Shown here piece after piece: positions 45,644 to 56,855 of a DNA stretch of 64,000 nucleotides (its first letter is position 1; every line of letters starts with the position of its first letter). The translations under genes and the position numbers were made by a program. The DNA comes from Eucommia ulmoides (taxonomy: Eukaryota; Streptophyta; Magnoliopsida; Garryales; Eucommiaceae), in the NCBI GenBank assembly GCA_016647705.1, contig CM028340.1, positions 14,151,001-14,215,000 of the forward strand, given 5' to 3'. The notes under the pieces are model-generated. The model did not search any database. It was not told the DNA's origin and was given only the letters and a program-made list of their open reading frames with translations.

Positions 45644-47981
45644 TATTGATCCTCAGATTTTGATGGACAATTAAATATTGATGTTTTTGGTGGAACTAAT
45701 GGATTTATTGAGTGTTTCAATTTATAAGTTCCATTGAAGATATTATCATGAAGAAGTTGAGATAAATGCTAAATGGATGTTAAAGAGACTGACAAAGATG
45801 ATGGATATTAAGAGACCGAAGATCTTTAAGAACCTAGGGGAAAACAACTCAGGTTAAATTTTTACTCTTAATGTATCCCGATTAGGATCACACACGACAC
45901 AAAATGAATTTACAATTATGTGTTTTTTTAATAGGATCCTAATTAGCTAACATATTTGCTCCTATGTGAAATTGAAGAAGAAATATTATTTTAAGAAAGA
46001 TTATAAATTAAAAATTAATTTAAAGAGTTAACCGAGAAAAGAAATCGGTTAAATGGACAAAAACGTCGAAGAAAATGAAATTAAAAATGAATTAAGGAAG
46101 AAGCACAACTCGATCGGTCGACCTACATAAGAGGTCCGGTCAACCGATGAAAGGTAAAAGGATTGAACAGTCTCTGAATCGTTCAATCAACAAATAGGTC
46201 GACCTATGAAAATTAACTGAACTCTCTGATTTGTTTGGTCGACAAGGAGGTCGACCTATGGCAAAACATGAACTCTCTGAATCGTTAGGTCGACAGAGAG
46301 GTCGACGTGTCAAACTCTCTGAATCTTCAGGTTGACAGACAAATGATAGTAGGTCGACCTATGGGCGAAGAGTTTTTGGCTTGGGCTACATCCTGAATTA
46401 GGCAATCGACTTATGCCTTCTAGTCAGTCAACCGATGGACAGTTTTAGGATTTGAGAATTTCATGGTTTTGATCCAAAAAGTAGCCGTTTTATGGTTAAG
46501 ATATGGGAGATATCTTAGGGATCTGATGGAATTTAAGATATATGGTTGATATTTTGTTATCCTTATAGATATAGTTCATGTAATTTGATTATTTCTCAAT
46601 TTAGTTCATTTAATTCTTTCTATCCTATCTAATTGAGTTTGAGAAAATGTTTGAGAGACTTAATTGAACATTTTAAGAGTTATAATTGAGTAAATTATAA
46701 CTGGATTAAGTCATAATGATATAAAGGGTGTAGTAGAGTAATTATTTGTCATGATATATGGGAACTAGCCATTGGAGGGCTTGTTCTAATTCCATATAAA
46801 TAGACCTACATTTTTTAGGTTTCAATAATCCCAATCATTCATATCTTAAGAGCTATTCAGTTTTTGTGCTTTCTAAGAGTGATCATTCTGATATCATACT
46901 GAGCGTATTGTGAGCATTATTCTTGAGAAGATTTGGAGTGGATTATTGCAACTGCCGACTTGAAGTTTCATTGCTAATAATTCTTTATTCGATGGATTCC
47001 TGGTGAGATCGTTCCAAGTTTTTTTTCTATTAACTATTGTGTGATATTATTGTTTAATACTTGGAATTTTGATATTTGAAATCATTTTTTCTGATTTTTA
47101 AATTGAAAATTATTTTGAAACGATTTCTTGAGAAAATCTGATTACGTGCTAAATTGCTTACTACTCGTGTTTTTATTAAAATCAAAATTTGAAATTCTCA
47201 CTGTATTTCTATCACTAGTGTCGGGACATTAATTGAGTTGAAATTTATCTAGGGTGGTAGAAGCTCCGAGTGGGAAAAGACTTATGATTTTGTAATTGGT
47301 GAGTTGTGTGTCGGATTAGATACCATTGAGAGTGTCTAATCAGGGGTAACTGGTTTCAATCTCTTCCAATAAAGAAATTGAGGTTTTGATCTTTGCCTAG
47401 TGTATAAACAGATTAGGTGTTAATTCTTCCTAAATAGAATTAATTTTGAGTGAATTTGTAACGATTCAATCCTTACCGGGTAAAAGGATACTTGGAGTGT
47501 TTTTTATGTGTGGTTTAATTCTTAGCCTAAGCCTAAAAGAATTAGGTTAGTCTTGAGCCTGAAAAATATAAGGTTATTCTTGAGTCTGAGGAAAAGAAAA
47601 ATTTATTCCTGAACCTTGGAAAAATAAGTTGTAAAAGTTAATTCTGAGCCTGAGAAAAGAATCATTGTGTAAAGGTTTGGTTCCTACATGTTTAAAAGAA
47701 TCTTAGTGATTAGTGGGTGCAACTCCCCGTGGAGCTCGGGGGAATGGATTAGCCAAGAATAGCTTGATGAACCAGCATTAGTTTCTGGTGTGTTGCTCTC
47801 TTTACTTTATTTATATATTTATTGTTTGGTGTGCACCTAGTTGATAATATATTTCCACTACTATAAAGGTAATAGTTAATTTAGGATAAAATTAATTATT
47901 TGATTTTTTGAAGTATTATTATTTGATAATTTTTATTACTACTCAATTCACCCTCCTCTTAGGTAGCTTACTGGGCCAACA
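45644..47981 (+). mobile_element. Solo SIRE-type LTR inside Tat-like element
   Basis: It begins TATTGATCCTCAGATTTTGA (TG decayed to TA) and ends TACTGGGCCAACA, the same family as 25498-27568. It is a single LTR with near-identical 5-bp flanks, so the rest was lost by LTR recombination. A cluster of GGTCGACC-type palindromes lies at about 46112-46440 and CATATAAATAG at 46793-46803. Confidence 0.88.
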
Positions 47982-49228
47982 CTCTGTGTGATGAGGGAAG
48001 CGCGACGGTCAGGGATATCAAGTCCTGGCTGAAATTGGCATCTCGGTGGCTTCAAACCACGAAAAAACAACATCGAAGGGGCTTCTTCCGATAAATCTGC
48101 CGACCAAAAATAGCTCGCTTGACTGGTGGGTATTTTCCAGGGTGGTTGGTAGCCCGGAGTCTGGTTGTCCTCTAGGTGGTGCAGGTCAAGGGCAGGTGCG
48201 GTCCTTCTATGCGACCATTTTCTATACAGCAGTCCTCCGATTTACCATCTGGGCGACCCTTTTGGAGAGAGATTCCATGTGCCTTCCTTGATGGGCAGAG
48301 ATAGCGCGTCAACTTGGAGGGGAATTTTTTAACTTTTGCTGGGCTCATGGCCAGTAATCTCCTGAGCAGCGAAATTCTTGGCGAAAGACCACAAGATTAC
48401 TATTTTTTGGGAGACCAAATTGTAGACGGTCCCCATGTGCCCCCCAATGGGCAAAGGCAGCATGTCAACCCAACGGGGAATTTTTTTCAACTTTTGTTGG
48501 GCTCAAGGTTGACAATTCCCGAGCTACGAAATTCTAAGCCACGACCCCTGGACGGGTGGAATCCTAGGTGGCCATCCCTTGGTGGACAAATCCCTGGAGT
48601 TCAAGCTCCTAGAGGGCAAACTCTTGGAGGTCAAGCTTCTGGAGGGCAAACTCTTGGAGGTCAAGTTGTTAGCTCACGGAGGTGAAACCTCTGGAGGGCA
48701 CTTTTTTGAGAAGCAAACATCTGGGTGATGGATCACGATATGGCTATTCTTAGGGGGACTAATTTGGAGAAGGCTCTCATGTGCCCCCTGATGGGCAGAG
48801 GCAGGGCATCAGCTGGGTGGGGAATGTTTTCAACTTTGTTGGGCTCGAGGTCGACGATCTTCTAAGCAAAGAAATTCTGGACAACAAATCCCGACGGGTA
48901 GCATTCTGAATGGTATTTTTCAAACTATTAGCAAACGATCTTCTGTGCAAATAAATTCCAGGCAACAACCCTCGGCGGGTAGAATTATGAACGACACTTT
49001 TCGAACCGTTAACAAGTTATCGATTTTTGGCAAGGGATCCTCTTTACAACGATGACTTTCTTGGGCGTTGTTTTTTCTGAGCGGTGAGCTCTGACCAGTA
49101 CTCTTCTGAGCAGCGATCTTTGAGCAACGCTCCTTTGAGTGGTGCTTTTCTGACCGTCGACCTCTAAACAACACAAAACGCAGACTCGTACAACTTCATA
49201 ACGCTTGTCACCATAATCACCTATCACC
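47982..49228 (-). other. 3' non-coding region of Tat-like element, repeat-rich
   Basis: Three diverged copies of a block of about 150 bp lie at 48225-48400, 48405-48545 and 48757-48905. Each has CATGTGCC..CC..ATGGGCA near the start and TTTTGYTGGGCTC in the middle. A shorter unit of about 30 bp (GGAGGGCAAACTCTTGGAGG) is repeated at 48585-48700. The open frames in this region (for example 48314-48685) follow from these repeats. Confidence 0.6.
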
Positions 49229-50891
49229 TGGTGTTGCGATATTTTATACGCTTTGATTTTACTCGCAAGTGCACGAGGTCAAGTTTTAATAGTATAGAAA
49301 GTGAGGGGTTGTCGTATCCATAGGGACTGGATTAAATTGTCGTTAAGTACTGCGATTGTCATAACCGAACTTTATTTAGGCGTTCCAATTTTTTGTTTTT
49401 GTAAAAATATAAAACTAAACTAAACCAATTAAACTAAAATACTAAGAATTAATTCTATGAGAATATATTATCTAGGGATTACTTCGTTCACTTAAACTTG
49501 TTTGATTTAGTCTAGTTTACATTAACGGTCATTAATCTATTCGACAGTCTAGGTGTCTAAAACTCACTCATTACCTCTCCCGAGTGTAAAGTGAATGAAT
49601 ATGCAACCGTGTCAACACCAATATCCCTATCTAGAGTCTAAACAATTACATGAGCCTTGCTTCACCATCACGGATTGCATACATTCTAATAATCTTTCGA
49701 AACATTAGAACGTCGCAATGTGTTTAAATCCTAGTCCTAATCCAGGGTTACCTCTCCCGAGTGTCAAATCCCGTATTCTCAAATCAACCATAATATCATA
49801 ACAAGCATAATATGGAAGTAAAAGAAGAGTAAACACAATTGAATAGGGATGAACAACCGATAACGAAACAACGATTTACTCAAACATGTATATTAGTGAA
49901 CTACATCAATCCCTAAATAATAAACGTTTAGATCATGGCCATAACCAAATATTAAACTAAAAATAATATATACATGATCAAACAACCAACAAGATTTAAG
50001 ACATAAAGAGAGAAATAAGGGAGAATAGCCGATATCTGAAGAATGGATGATTCCATGTCCATAAAATCTGCTCCGATCTTATGTCCTATTTTCCAAACGT
50101 GTTCTCCTCTTCTTGGTCTGATCTTTGAGCTCTCAAAACTCCCCAAACATGTTCTAGGAATGAGTGGGAATGAGTGGATATCAATTAGAACACCAAAATA
50201 TCCTAAAATATATGAAAATATCATTATCAGCTGTTGTCTGGTCGCTACAGTGAGTAAAAGCTCGCTGCAGTAATGGGAAGTTAGTAAACACACTGACGGG
50301 AGCTCACTGTAGTGGGAAAATGCTTGCTGCAGTGAGCAATATCGTTGCAGCGAGATAAATTCTCGCTGCAACGAGTTTTAGACAGTGTCTGATGCCTAAT
50401 TCGTATTTTGGCCGTAACTTTCTTATCTGAACTCTGATTGAGATGATTCAAAAACTTATGAAAATTTAAGACATATATATACAACTTCTATGTTTTTATA
50501 TTTTCCAAAATCGAATTGCATTATTGTCAACATTGGCCTTGAAGTTACTGCACCTGAACCAATTTTGCATCTTGTTTCCCCTTTATTTATAAACCTACAA
50601 AACAATACAAAACATATTAAACTAACAAAAATACACTAAAAAACACAAATTTTTTAACCTAAAAATACTTGATTTGTTGGTAAAGAAATCACTCATCAAA
50701 TACCCCCAAACTTCAACGTCTGCTTCTCTTCAAGAAAAACACTCACACAAGAAAACAAACTACCACAACGAATTAACGAACACAAATACTAAAGAATAAA
50801 AACTCAAACAAACTAAAAACAACAACGTGTGAGTTTTGAATTTCAACTAATCGACCAAAAAGTTTTCCCTCAACGGCCCTCAATCATATCG
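49229..50891 (-). mobile_element. Partial gypsy element: 3' LTR plus start of interior
   Basis: The LTR (about 49229-50698) ends on the plus strand with ACTCATCA, that is TGATGAGT at its start in element orientation. Next to it is AATACCCCCAAACTTC, the complement of a GAAGTTTGGGGGTATT polypurine tract, which fixes the minus orientation. Interior sequence (TTTTCCCTCAACGGCCC ... TCGAGTTCAAGA) also found in the element at 56856 continues to 50891 and then stops abruptly at a different LTR. CTGCAG-centred palindromes occupy about 50240-50375. Confidence 0.72.
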
Positions 50892-52800
50892 AGTTCAAGA
50901 AATAGACCAATCTGTAACATTCGGTCAACCGATTGGGTTAGTGAGTTGGTAAAGCAAAAATAGACCAATTTGTATAATTCGGTCAACCGATTAGAAAAAA
51001 TCAGTCAACCGTTTGAGTCAGTGTGATTTTTGGAGCGTATTAGAACCACCCTGTATCATTCGGTCAACCGAATGGTGAAATTCGATCATCAGATTAGACT
51101 TACGATTTTGGTAGAGAAGGAATAGAGAATTCGGTCAACCGACTGAGCTTGTGAGATTTGGCTTGGTTCAGGCAACTTTGACACCTATTCGTATTTTGGC
51201 CATAACGTTCTTGTTTGAACTCCAATTGAGGTGATTTAAGATGATATAGAAAGCTTGTAGTTTCTGCACCTACAACCAATTGGCCTGTGAGCTTTGGCTT
51301 GGTTTCGGCTCTGAATCAATCAGTTAATCGAATTTTGGGGTTTAGTTAACTGACAATTTCAGTTGTGATTTTGAGGAACTTGATATCTTAGTAAAAAATA
51401 ATCCATTTTTTTTTTTAATTCCAAAGGAGAGATTTGGTACATCTATTTGATTATCCATATTGATTTGGTCCACATAATTTATAATTCTCTTACATTAAGT
51501 AGATACATACTTCCTATCATTGTGATTGAAAATTGAGAATTATTTTACGGGCTTATTTGATAGATTTAGAAAGTTATTGTGATGTGAAATATCCTTGAAA
51601 TGAAAAATATTATTATATGTGGTCTAAGAGTACCTTTTAGAGGCATATCTTTTGAAAAGTAGTCGTTAGAAGGCTTGTTATCAGTCTATAAAAATAGACC
51701 TGCGGGATTGAGAATAATTATATTACGAACATCAATTCAAAGCTTTTTTAAGAGATATTTTTGCTGAGATTTTTGTGAGAGATTCATTTTAAGTTCTTTA
51801 TCTAAAGCACTATTGATTTGGCGTCATCGACTTGTGCTATATTGCGATTCTGTTTCAATCTTCGATGTTTTTCTGGTGAGATCTTTCCAAGTTATTATTC
51901 TCTCTTTCGAATTCATATTATTAATGATTGCTTGGTTATAAGAATGTTAGAAAATCTTTTCAAACTTAAAAGCCTGAAAAATCTTTCTAAAATGATTTTG
52001 TTTGATTATCTAATTACGTGCTCTAAATTGTACTACCCACATTGTTTATTAATTAGATATTGTTTGCCTCATATTGTATCTACCATATAGTAAATTTTAG
52101 GACATTAATAGAGTATATCTGTGCTGAGGTGATAGAAGCTCATTATGGGAAAAAACTCATATTTTTCTGCATTAGTGAGTTTGAGTAGATTAGACACGGT
52201 TGGGACAGTGTCTAGTCAGGGTAGCTAGATTTCGATCTGTTTCTTGTGAAAAAAATTAGGGTTTGATCTTTGTCCTGTGAAAAGTTTAGGTTATTTTTTT
52301 CCCTTAATAAGAACTAAGTTTTGATTCTCCCTACAATTGAATTGTGTTTTTGATTGAATTGTAAATGTTCCATCCTTACCTATGAAAAGGATACTTGTGA
52401 GAGTGGTGAGATTAGTCGTTAGCCTGATAAAAAGATAGGGTTCACCCTTGACCTGGAAAAAGGGTAAAATTGTAAAGGTTGATTCCGAGCCTGGGAAAAG
52501 AATTATTGTAAGGGTTTAGTTCATACCTGGTAAAGGAATCAGGGGTTTAAATGTTGCGAATCTTCGTGGAGCTCAAGGGACTGGATTAGGCAAGATATAT
52601 CTTAGTATGCTACATTATTTGCTTTTCTTTATATTGTGTTTGGGTGGGCACTTAGCGTTAAATACTTATCCGCTGTGTAACTAAGATAATAATCAATTTT
52701 AAAAAATTAAATATTTAATAATTAAGTGTTTAAAGAATTATTTGATTAAATTTTATAACTACCAAATTCACCCCCTCTTAGGTAGCTCATTAGGCCAACA
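50892..52800 (+). mobile_element. 5'-truncated SIRE-like LTR
   Basis: The right end CATTAGGCCAACA and preceding CACCCCCTCTTAGGTAGC match the 3' end of the SIRE LTRs at 27568 and 47981. Internal segments such as GAGATCTTTCCAAGTT (about 51878) and GTGATAGAAGCTC also match. The TGTTGATCC start is absent. The left part has repeats of CGGTCAACCGATT. It is more diverged than the other copies and probably belongs to a sister family. The joint with gypsy interior at 50891 shows that a deletion or recombination occurred here. Confidence 0.65.
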
Positions 52801-52900
52801 ACAACGATTGGTCCCCCGTAGTCAGTCATTGATGGGTTTTTCGTAATCAGGTTCATTTCGGGATGTCACTTTTTTGTGGAAGATCACCCGCGACGCTGAG
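52801..52900 (-). other. Tat-like interior piece, first half of a tandem unit
   Basis: GATCACCCGCGACGCTGAG at its right end matches the tandem unit that resumes at 55996. CTGAG (52896-52900) and CTAAG (55996-56000) are the duplication flanking the solo LTR between them. Confidence 0.65.
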
Positions 52901-54125
52901 TGGTAGTACGAAATTACGTTGCTACTTTTACCGCAAGTGTACGGGTCAAATTTTAGTATAGATTGGGAAGAGTAAGGGTTGTCGTATTCACAAGGATTGG
53001 ATAAGATTATCGTTGAGTACCGCGATTGTCATAACCGAACTTTATCTAGGCGACTTAAATTTAGGGCTTTTATATTAATAATAAACTAAACTAATTATAC
53101 TAATACACTAGTATGACGTTTATGGGAAAATATTTGTCTGGGGATTAATTTCGTTCACTTAAACGTGTTCATTTCAATCTAGTTTACATTAACGGCATTC
53201 CAATCTATTCGACAATTTAGGTACCGAAAACTCACTCACTACCTCTCCCAAGTGTAAAGTGAATGAATATGTGACTTCACGTCAATGCTGAAGTCCCCTT
53301 CAAGCTTCTATACGACACTTGGTCATATGAGTCTCGCCCTAACCTCACGGATTACATACTTTCTAACGCCCTCCCGGGTTATTAGATAATCGCGTTGTGT
53401 TTAAACCCTAGTCCGAATTCGGGGTTACCTCTCCTGAGTGTCAAACTCTGTATTCTTTGTATATCATAACAAGCATATAAACGTGGAAGAACGGTGCTAA
53501 AAAAAACATCGATTTTATATAAAACAACGTTTTCATGAAGTACATCGCTCCTAGACAATATATGTTTAGCTACACTTGGCCATAGCCCTATATACAACTA
53601 GAAACAAACTAAACATATACAAAACAACCAACCAAACTAAGAAAAAAATATGAGAAATAAGGAGACTAGTCGTTATCCGAAGATCCAACGCTAAAACCGC
53701 TTCGAGAACGTTTCCTCCTCTTGTTCTTGATGATATTTTTTTGGTTGGATGTGTCTTGGATCTCTCAAGACTCCCAAAAAAGTCACTCTTGTTTGGGGAG
53801 AATAGATGTATATTTATAGGATCCAAAATATCTCAAAATATCCCAAAATATCCTAAAATATTTGTTGTCGGACCGCTGCAGTGGTGGTTTCACCGCTGCA
53901 GCTGATAGGTGTGATCCACTTACGTATTTCCAAACCGAATTAAGTTAGTTTTCGAGCGTTTATATAGTATTTTATTATGTTTTAATTAGTTTTCAAACTT
54001 TTTGTATAAATTAGGTGTGTGGGATATAAAGATAGGAAACTAGAGCGAAAACGATGAGATCGAACCAAAGCAAGTCGAAGTTACGATGGATAAACAACCT
54101 CGAAGGCTAAAATATGAAACAGGCC

Positions 54126-54415
54126 CACCGCCTAGGCGTCCAGACCACTGCCTAGGCGGTGAAGAAGTTGAGAAAAGAGCAAAATATTACTGACGGACCA
54201 CCGCCTAGGCGAAGATTCCTTCGCCTAGGCGAAAATCCAGCAGAAAACGAAGATAGGCTACTGACAGTCGATCGCCTAGGCGGAAAAATCCACCGCCTAG
54301 GCGAAAATCCAACAGAATGTTCTTCCACATCCACCGCCTACTTCACAGCCTAGGCGATCAGCCGAACCGACCTAACTCCGCCTAGGCGAAGAATCCACCG
54401 CCTAGGCGGAAATCC
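54126..54415 (+). promoter_or_regulatory. CCTAGG palindrome array upstream of TATA box
   Basis: The 8-mer GCCTAGGC, mostly as ACCGCCTAGGCG or TCGCCTAGGCGA, occurs about ten times in under 300 bp and ends about 55 bp before the TATA box. Confidence 0.65.
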
Positions 54416-54470
54416 CCTGCACAATCTTAAGATATTTTTGGATATTTTTAGGATATTTTGGCTATAAATA

Positions 54471-54482
54471 CCCCCTCTCCTC
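54471..54482 (+). promoter_or_regulatory. TATA box of inserted gypsy LTR
   Basis: GCTATAAATACC, followed by a C/T-rich stretch (CTCTCCTCCCCCTTCTC) typical of a plant initiator region. Confidence 0.6.
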
Positions 54483-56000
54483 CCCCTTCTCTGGTTTCTC
54501 TCTGGCTCTCTTGTATTTTTGAGCCCCTTAGGCTATATCTAAGGGTATATTTAGGAGTTTTATAGGTGGAGCTCACATCCCGAAGTAGAGAAGACGGCGA
54601 ATCGATCGTTGAGTGTTCCTAGCGGTTTATCTTCGGACGAGGCTAAGTTCTTCGATTGTTTTTCCTTATTTCTTTATATTAGGATCATGTGAGAATGTTT
54701 AGCTTGATTTATATGTTTATGCGGCTTTGGCCACGAGTTAAATATGGATTATAGTAGGGATTAACAGTATATTTATAAATATGTTAGTTTGGATGATTTC
54801 GGTATTGTGTTTATGTTTGTTCTTCGTAGTTTGATTATGTTTATCGTATTGTTTATTTATTATGCTTAGAATGGTAAATGGAAAATACGGGATTTTGACA
54901 AATAACGGATTCGAATTAGGGTAAACAAACGTCACGATTCTATAACCCGATCGGGGTTTGAATCGTGGACAATCGATGACGTTGGGGCAAGAGTCACGCA
55001 ACCTAAGGTCGTTAAGATGTTGAGGGGGACTTCTTCGTTGGCTCAAAGTTGCGTTATAGCCCTCGTCTTACACTCGGGAGAGGTGGCGAGAGAGTTTTAG
55101 AACAGAGATTGTCGATAGGGTAAATACAACGCGACGATCCAATAACCAGGGAGGGAGTTGGATTGTGTGCAATCAATGACGCTAGGCGAGACTCACATGA
55201 CCTAGGGTCGTTAAGATATTGAGGGGGACTTCTTCATTGACTCGAAGTCATGTATTCCCCCGTCTTACACTCGGGAGAGGTGGCGGTGGAGTTTACGTAC
55301 CGAGATTGTCAAATAGGTCGAACACCGTAAATGTGAGTAAATCGAGATCGAACACGTATTTGTAAACACGTTAATCCCTAGGCAATTCTTGACCCTAAAA
55401 CATATTAGCATATTAGTTTAGTTAATTTAAGTTATATTAGTATTAGTTTAATTAATTAAATACATTTGTTTTCGCCTAGATAAAGTTAGGTCACGACAAA
55501 CGCGGTATTCGATAGTAACAACACCAATCCCTGTGGATACGATAACCCGATCTGAACGATCATACTATACTAAAACTTAGACCTTGTATACTTGCGAGTG
55601 TAAGTAGTGGTGTATTTTACGCGCTACCAACAGCGGTTGGAAAGTCAGTAGGGTTTTGCCGGATGACTGCTGCAGCAATGGTTTCACTGTTGTAGCGGTG
55701 GAGCTCTCTACATTTTGAACGCTGCAACCGTGGTTTCACCACTGCAGCGGTGGAAATGCAGCAACTCTATGTATTTTGACCGCTGCAGTGGTGGATGTAA
55801 GTTCTAAATATTGACCTTTTTGTTTTTTTTCTCCACCGTTCTTCCACCTTTTTGCTCGTTTATGGACCGTTTTCGTCCTTTTTCATCCCAAACACCTGAT
55901 TTATACATAAACAAATAAAAATATATTAAAACGCTATAAAAATACTCAAAAACTACCAAAATCGGTTTAAAAATAAATAGATAAATCACCTATCACTAAG

Positions 56001-56300
56001 CACCGGAATACCGATTTGGAGAATCATCCGCGATTTAGAGGGTCGAAATGTCATTCTAGAGAATTATTCGTGACTCTGAAAGTCGGGGTGTCATCTTTGA
56101 ATAATCATTCATGACTCTGAGGGCCGGGATACTGACTTTGGAGAATCATCTGTGACTTTAAGGGTCAGGATGCTATTCTTGGAGAATCATCCGCGACTCT
56201 GAGGGTCAGGATGCCATTCTGGAGAATCATCAACAACTCTAAGAGTGAGAATTATCTGCGACTCTGGGGGTCGGGATACCATTATTTGAGAATCACATAA
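56001..56300 (-). repeat. ~45-bp tandem repeat of Tat-like element
   Basis: About seven copies of a unit containing GAGAATCATCCGCGACTCTG and AGGGTCGGGATGCCATTCT, diverged and unequal in length. The array is split by the solo LTR at 52901-55995. Confidence 0.8.
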
Positions 56301-56369
56301 GGCACATTGCACAAAACACTTTCTTTATTAATAAGCAAAAACCTTTATACTCATACATACTTGAAGTTG

Positions 56370-56850
56370 TTACAAAATTGGATCTTCTTTATAGAAGTAG
56401 CGCTTCAGATATTCAGTATTCCATGGGTGCCTGAGCGACACTCCTTCTTCTGTCTTAAGATCGTAGGTGCCCGGACGTACAATACCGGTAACTCTATACA
56501 GTCTTTCCCAAGTGGGGGCCAATTTTCTTCTTGGCTCTCCTCTTGTGCCTCTTCTTGGAGGATAACATTTTCTCTTTCCCATAACTGAGTCTACCATGGA
56601 TGACGTTGATCTCGTTGTCCATGCGCTGATCGTCCCTGATCTCAACCATCTGGGGCTGGGGATAACCATAGTTTTCTTATCTACTCTGGGCCCGAGGTTC
56701 TCCCTAGGGGCCATCCTCGTCGGGATGCTCCCGATCTTCTCTCTAGACATAGTTCCTGAGATAGCCTCTCCGGATAAGGGCTTTAACCTCCTACTAGAGC
56801 AGGAAGCAACTTTTTATAGAGTGGCCCCGGTCTTAGTAAAACTCGCAGTA
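56370..56850 (-). pseudogene. Tat gag end fused to integrase C-terminus
   Basis: On the minus strand, going left, a CEFY...GHS zinc-knuckle-like motif and LIREGYLRNYV (gag C-terminus) are followed by INVIHGRLSYGK, the typical spacer before protease. Then, with no protease, RT or RNase H between, KLAPTWERLYRVTGIVRPG and LRHPWNTEYLKRYF follow, the conserved integrase C-terminal tail of plant gypsy elements. The junction lies near 56535. This shows a deletion of nearly all of pol. Stops and frame changes remain in the gag part. Confidence 0.82.
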
Positions 56851-56855
56851 ATTGG

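Larger units (their letters stand above)
53903..55629 (+). mobile_element. Related gypsy solo LTR, opposite orientation
   Basis: It starts TGATAGGTGTG and ends GCGCTACCA. GCAGC (53898-53902) and ACAGC (55630-55634) flank it. It carries about ten copies of GCCTAGGC-centred palindromes at 54126-54415, directly before a TATA box (GCTATAAATACC, about 54471). After the TATA it has a ~200-bp tandem duplication (54915-55120 and 55121-55320) with CACTCGGGAGAGGTGGCG in each half. It is a relative of the LTR it interrupts, from a different subfamily. Confidence 0.82.
52901..55995 (-). mobile_element. Gypsy solo LTR interrupted by a second LTR
   Basis: It starts TGGTAGTACG and ends CACCTATCA on the plus strand. 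Without the insert at 53903-55629 it is about 1.36 kb, matching the LTR at 56856-58187. Imperfect 5-bp duplications (CTGAG/CTAAG) flank it. CCGCTGCAGCGG-like palindromes lie on both sides of the insert. A minus-strand TATA box (CCTATAAATAT) is at 53807-53820. Confidence 0.82.

Noticed and set aside
48046-48685. Open frames with Gly/Gln-rich repeats
   Set aside because: They follow from tandem repeats in the 3' non-coding region of the Tat-like element.
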